A stretch of 15,629 nt of DNA, taken from contig CATEEE010000128.1 in the NCBI GenBank assembly GCA_949499045.1, positions 1 to 15,629 on the forward strand, written 5' to 3'. Source of the DNA: Marinobacterium sp. xm-d-530 (lineage in GTDB: Bacteria; Pseudomonadota; Gammaproteobacteria; Pseudomonadales; Balneatricaceae). The notes below the pieces were generated by a model that ran no database searches, was not told where the DNA came from, and was given only the letters and a program-made list of their open reading frames with translations. Shown here in pieces: positions 13,826 through 15,629 of this stretch; positions within the stretch are counted from its first letter, which is position 1; the number at the start of each line of letters is the position of its first letter. A program made the position numbers and the translations under genes.

Positions 13826-14431
13826 ATGAATCTGATTGATGCGACTCTAACAGGCTCCATTGAATCAGCGATAAACGCTTATCTATCCACTCGTCCTAGT
13901 GCCCGTCACACACTCGGTAAACTGACCGGTCAGAGTTTAGGAGTTACCCTGCTGCCACAAGCGCTAACGATCACCCTGATTTTCAGCGGTGATCATGTCA
14001 GTGTCATGCGTGAATTCGAGGGCGAGCCGACCACTCATTTAACGGGATCAGCCTCAGATTTGTTGAAGCTGCTGAATGAACCCAATAGAGTCATGTTCGG
14101 TCAAGGCGTTGAGGTAAAGGGCGATTCCGCTCTACTACAACGTCTGTCTCACGCCTTCGATAACCCAACTCTTGATTGGGAAGATTGGTTAGCGGATCAA
14201 ATGGGTGATCTGCCTGCTGCTATGATTATGAAGCCGATCAATCAGTCGATAGAGTGGGCAAACAGCAGTCGTCAAACCCTGACCATGACTGCCAAAGAGT
14301 ATCTCCAAGAGGAGATCAAACTGCTGCCTACACGCGTTGAGTTTGAGGGATTTATTAACGACACTCGTCAGCTTAAACAGCGAGCTGAGTTATTCGAGCG
14401 CCGTCTGGAGAGGTTGATGAAAGGCTCTTAA
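13826..14431 (+). CDS. ubiJ: Ubiquinone biosynthesis accessory factor UbiJ (SCP2 domain)
   Basis: UbiJ is a lipid-binding accessory protein that, with UbiK, supports the soluble Ubi complex by holding polyprenylated intermediates. The 201 residues hold an SCP2 sterol-carrier-like domain (about 15-112, with LPQALTITLIFSGDHVSV as its central strands). A conserved middle block around LDWEDWLADQMGD (116-128) follows, then a C-terminal helix with coiled-coil character (about 172-198, ending RAELFERRLERLMKGS) where UbiK would bind. GAGAGG (13812-13817) lies 8 nt before the ATG. In most gammaproteobacteria ubiB follows; here the next gene is convergent hemJ, and the stop codons overlap within bases 14428-14431. 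Confidence 0.92.
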   Translation: MNLIDATLTGSIESAINAYLSTRPSARHTLGKLTGQSLGVTLLPQALTITLIFSGDHVSVMREFEGEPTTHLTGSASDLLKLLNEPNRVMFGQGVEVKGDSALLQRLSHAFDNPTLDWEDWLADQMGDLPAAMIMKPINQSIEWANSSRQTLTMTAKEYLQEEIKLLPTRVEFEGFINDTRQLKQRAELFERRLERLMKGS

Positions 14432-14841
14432 AACGGCTTCACAACAACGAAAATAAGTATCGGCACGAAGATGAGTAGTGGTAACTCATTAAAGAGTCGA
14501 AAGTAACGTCCGCTCTGCGTCAGCTCATCACGCTTTAATCTCTGCAAGTAAGATCGACACCAAAAATGGAAACCGATCAAAAACCCCACGAACAGCAGTT
14601 TAGCGTGCATCCAACCACCGCTGAAACCATATCCCAGCCATAACCAGAGTCCTAATCCTAGCGTGAAAATCGCCATTATGGTCATGAAACCGTAGAGTTT
14701 TGACGCCATAATCGACAAACGTGCGACATCTTGGCCCGCCGCCTTGCCTTCAACATAGTGCACAAAAATGCGCGGCAAATAGAAAATACCGGCCATCCAG
14801 CTCGTCATGGCCAGAATGTGAAACATCTTAATCCAAAGCAT
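14428..14841 (-). CDS. hemJ: Protoporphyrinogen IX oxidase HemJ (CopD-like membrane protein)
   Basis: HemJ is the membrane-bound protoporphyrinogen IX oxidase that replaces HemG or HemY in many bacteria, forming protoporphyrin IX for haem. The 137 residues contain four predicted membrane helices (about 4-24, 50-72, 78-97 and 119-135). Conserved features are H8 in the first helix (a haem-ligand position in studied HemJ proteins), W15, YLPRIFV (21-27), GGWMHAKL (75-82) with K81, the NELP motif (118-121) and the terminal VVVKPF. A strong AAGGAG (14852-14847) is placed 5 nt before the ATG, and only 17 nt separate it from the upstream SDR gene, so they share a transcript. No terminator separates it from ubiJ. 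Confidence 0.9.
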   Translation of the reverse strand: MLWIKMFHILAMTSWMAGIFYLPRIFVHYVEGKAAGQDVARLSIMASKLYGFMTIMAIFTLGLGLWLWLGYGFSGGWMHAKLLFVGFLIGFHFWCRSYLQRLKRDELTQSGRYFRLFNELPLLIFVPILIFVVVKPF

Positions 14842-14858
14842 CGAAACTCCTTAATGGC

Positions 14859-15560
14859 TTACCAGGGTATTGAAGAGCCATCCCAAGCTAAAAATTGACC
14901 ACTCTGTCCACCGCGGGCGCCCTCCATAACATCCATTAGCGCACAGGCAGCAAAGGTCGAAGAGAAGAGTTTACCTTCCGGCACTCGAGCCTGAAAGGGC
15001 TTAGAGAGCTCTGTATCAGTTGTACCTGGGTGTAGTGCCAACAATTGAACCTTAGGATGCGTTCTTGAAAGCTCGATACTGAGCGTTTTAATCAGCATAT
15101 TCAGCGCCGCTTTTGACGCTCGATAGCCGTACCAGCCCCCTAATTGGTTATCGGAAATACTGCCGACTCGCGCTGACAGAAATGCGATCTGCAGTTCAGA
15201 CTGTCTTGGAATCAGTCGCATCAACTGGGCCATAAACGCCATTGGACCGAGCGCATTGACCTGCATCACCTGTGTCATCCAATCGAGATCCATTTCTCGA
15301 AGCGATTTCTCCGGACGCTGCGTATCGGTATGAAGAAGCCCTTGAGAGAAGATGATTCTAGTGGGATTAAATTCAACCGCTTTCAGCTGATCAATACAGG
15401 ACTGAAATGTGTGGGTGTCGGTAAGATCTAGAACTATCTGCTCATCACCAGACTGGGTTCGTTTGGTTTGAAGCACTCGGGTTTCAGGGTCGCGAATAGC
15501 GGACTGTTCCGCAAACGCCTGACCAATACCGCCACTGCCAATTATTAAGAGATCTGCCAT
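14859..15560 (-). CDS. SDR family NAD(P)-dependent oxidoreductase (C-factor/CsgA-like)
   Basis: This is a single-domain short-chain dehydrogenase/reductase of 233 residues. The N-terminal cofactor loop reads LLIIGSGGIGQAF (4-16); aligned to the classical Gx3GxG the first glycine is I7. VNALG (101-105) is the NAxG-like motif, S134 in the ARVGSISDN segment is the probable catalytic serine, and Y146-RAS-K150 is the YxxxK pair. HPGTTDTEL (177-185) is the usual motif after the last core strand and positions nicotinamide. The closest type I recognise is the C-factor/CsgA-like SDR group; the substrate cannot be told from sequence. It starts 13 nt after the stop of a gene entering from the right edge and is followed closely by hemJ, so a cotranscribed run is likely. 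Confidence 0.85.
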   Translation of the reverse strand: MADLLIIGSGGIGQAFAEQSAIRDPETRVLQTKRTQSGDEQIVLDLTDTHTFQSCIDQLKAVEFNPTRIIFSQGLLHTDTQRPEKSLREMDLDWMTQVMQVNALGPMAFMAQLMRLIPRQSELQIAFLSARVGSISDNQLGGWYGYRASKAALNMLIKTLSIELSRTHPKVQLLALHPGTTDTELSKPFQARVPEGKLFSSTFAACALMDVMEGARGGQSGQFLAWDGSSIPW

Positions 15561-15573
15561 GGTGCACCCAAAA

Positions 15574-15629
15574 CTAAAAGATACGCGCTAAATAGCGTTC
15601 TGGATGCAAGCCGTTCGTAGGTTCACTAA
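15574..15629 (-). CDS. Possible C-terminal end of an unidentified gene entering from the right edge
   Basis: On the minus strand one frame is open from the window edge to a TAG at 15576-15574 and ends in the residues GLHPERYLARIF. The other two frames stop within 45 nt. The stop would lie 13 nt before the SDR ATG, with the SDR ribosome-binding region (TTTTGGGTGC) in between, which is natural operon spacing. Only 17 residues are visible, so no family can be named, and the frame could be open by chance. Confidence 0.35.
   Translation of the reverse strand, partial: SEPTNGLHPERYLARIF

Noticed and set aside
1..15629. Search for a mobile element, CRISPR array, defence island or tRNA
   Set aside because: No direct-repeat array, transposase, integrase or cloverleaf sequence was seen; the genes are contiguous core functions in conserved order.

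Overview
The window is an ordinary chromosomal core region of a gammaproteobacterium. The gene set and order (pilM, PBP1A, malic enzyme, secreted nuclease, rpmE, priA, argS, ftsN-like, hslV, hslU, DUF971, ubiE, ubiJ) match, from memory, the pilM-ponA to hslVU-ubiE neighbourhood of Pseudomonas and related marine groups. Moderate GC content and the protein sequences suggest a marine Oceanospirillales-type organism; that placement is inference. I see no insertion sequence, prophage, CRISPR array, tRNA or rRNA, and no intergenic gap above about 230 bp.

Layout. Bases 1-665 (minus) hold the N-terminal two thirds of the type IV pilus protein PilM, divergent from the PBP1A gene (798-3260, plus). PBP1A converges on a short malic enzyme (3345-4592, minus) across a strong bidirectional terminator. 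A secreted thermonuclease-like protein (4747-5499) and ribosomal protein bL31 (5513-5731) follow on the minus strand. A 227 bp divergent region then carries a good sigma-70 promoter and structured leader for rpmE, and a weak promoter for priA. On the plus strand come priA (replication restart), argS (own -10 box), an FtsN-like division protein, the HslVU protease pair behind a sigma-32-like promoter, a DUF971 protein, and ubiE-ubiJ (ubiquinone synthesis). ubiJ meets hemJ tail to tail with overlapping stop codons. hemJ, an SDR oxidoreductase and the last codons of an unidentified gene form a tight minus-strand run to the right edge.

How the genes work together. Most are housekeeping genes: envelope growth and division (PBP1A, FtsN), replication restart (PriA), translation (bL31, ArgRS), heat-shock proteolysis (HslVU), respiratory quinone synthesis (UbiE, UbiJ) and haem synthesis (HemJ). 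Nothing here looks like a new defence or mobile system.

The most interesting signals are regulatory or architectural. A near-perfect intrinsic terminator for rpmE lies inside the signal-peptide codons of the downstream nuclease. A heat-shock-like promoter precedes hslV. A perfect 8 bp dyad overlaps the putative ubiE promoter. The short SPOR protein carries a match to the FtsN activation peptide. The usual third gene ubiB is missing after ubiJ.
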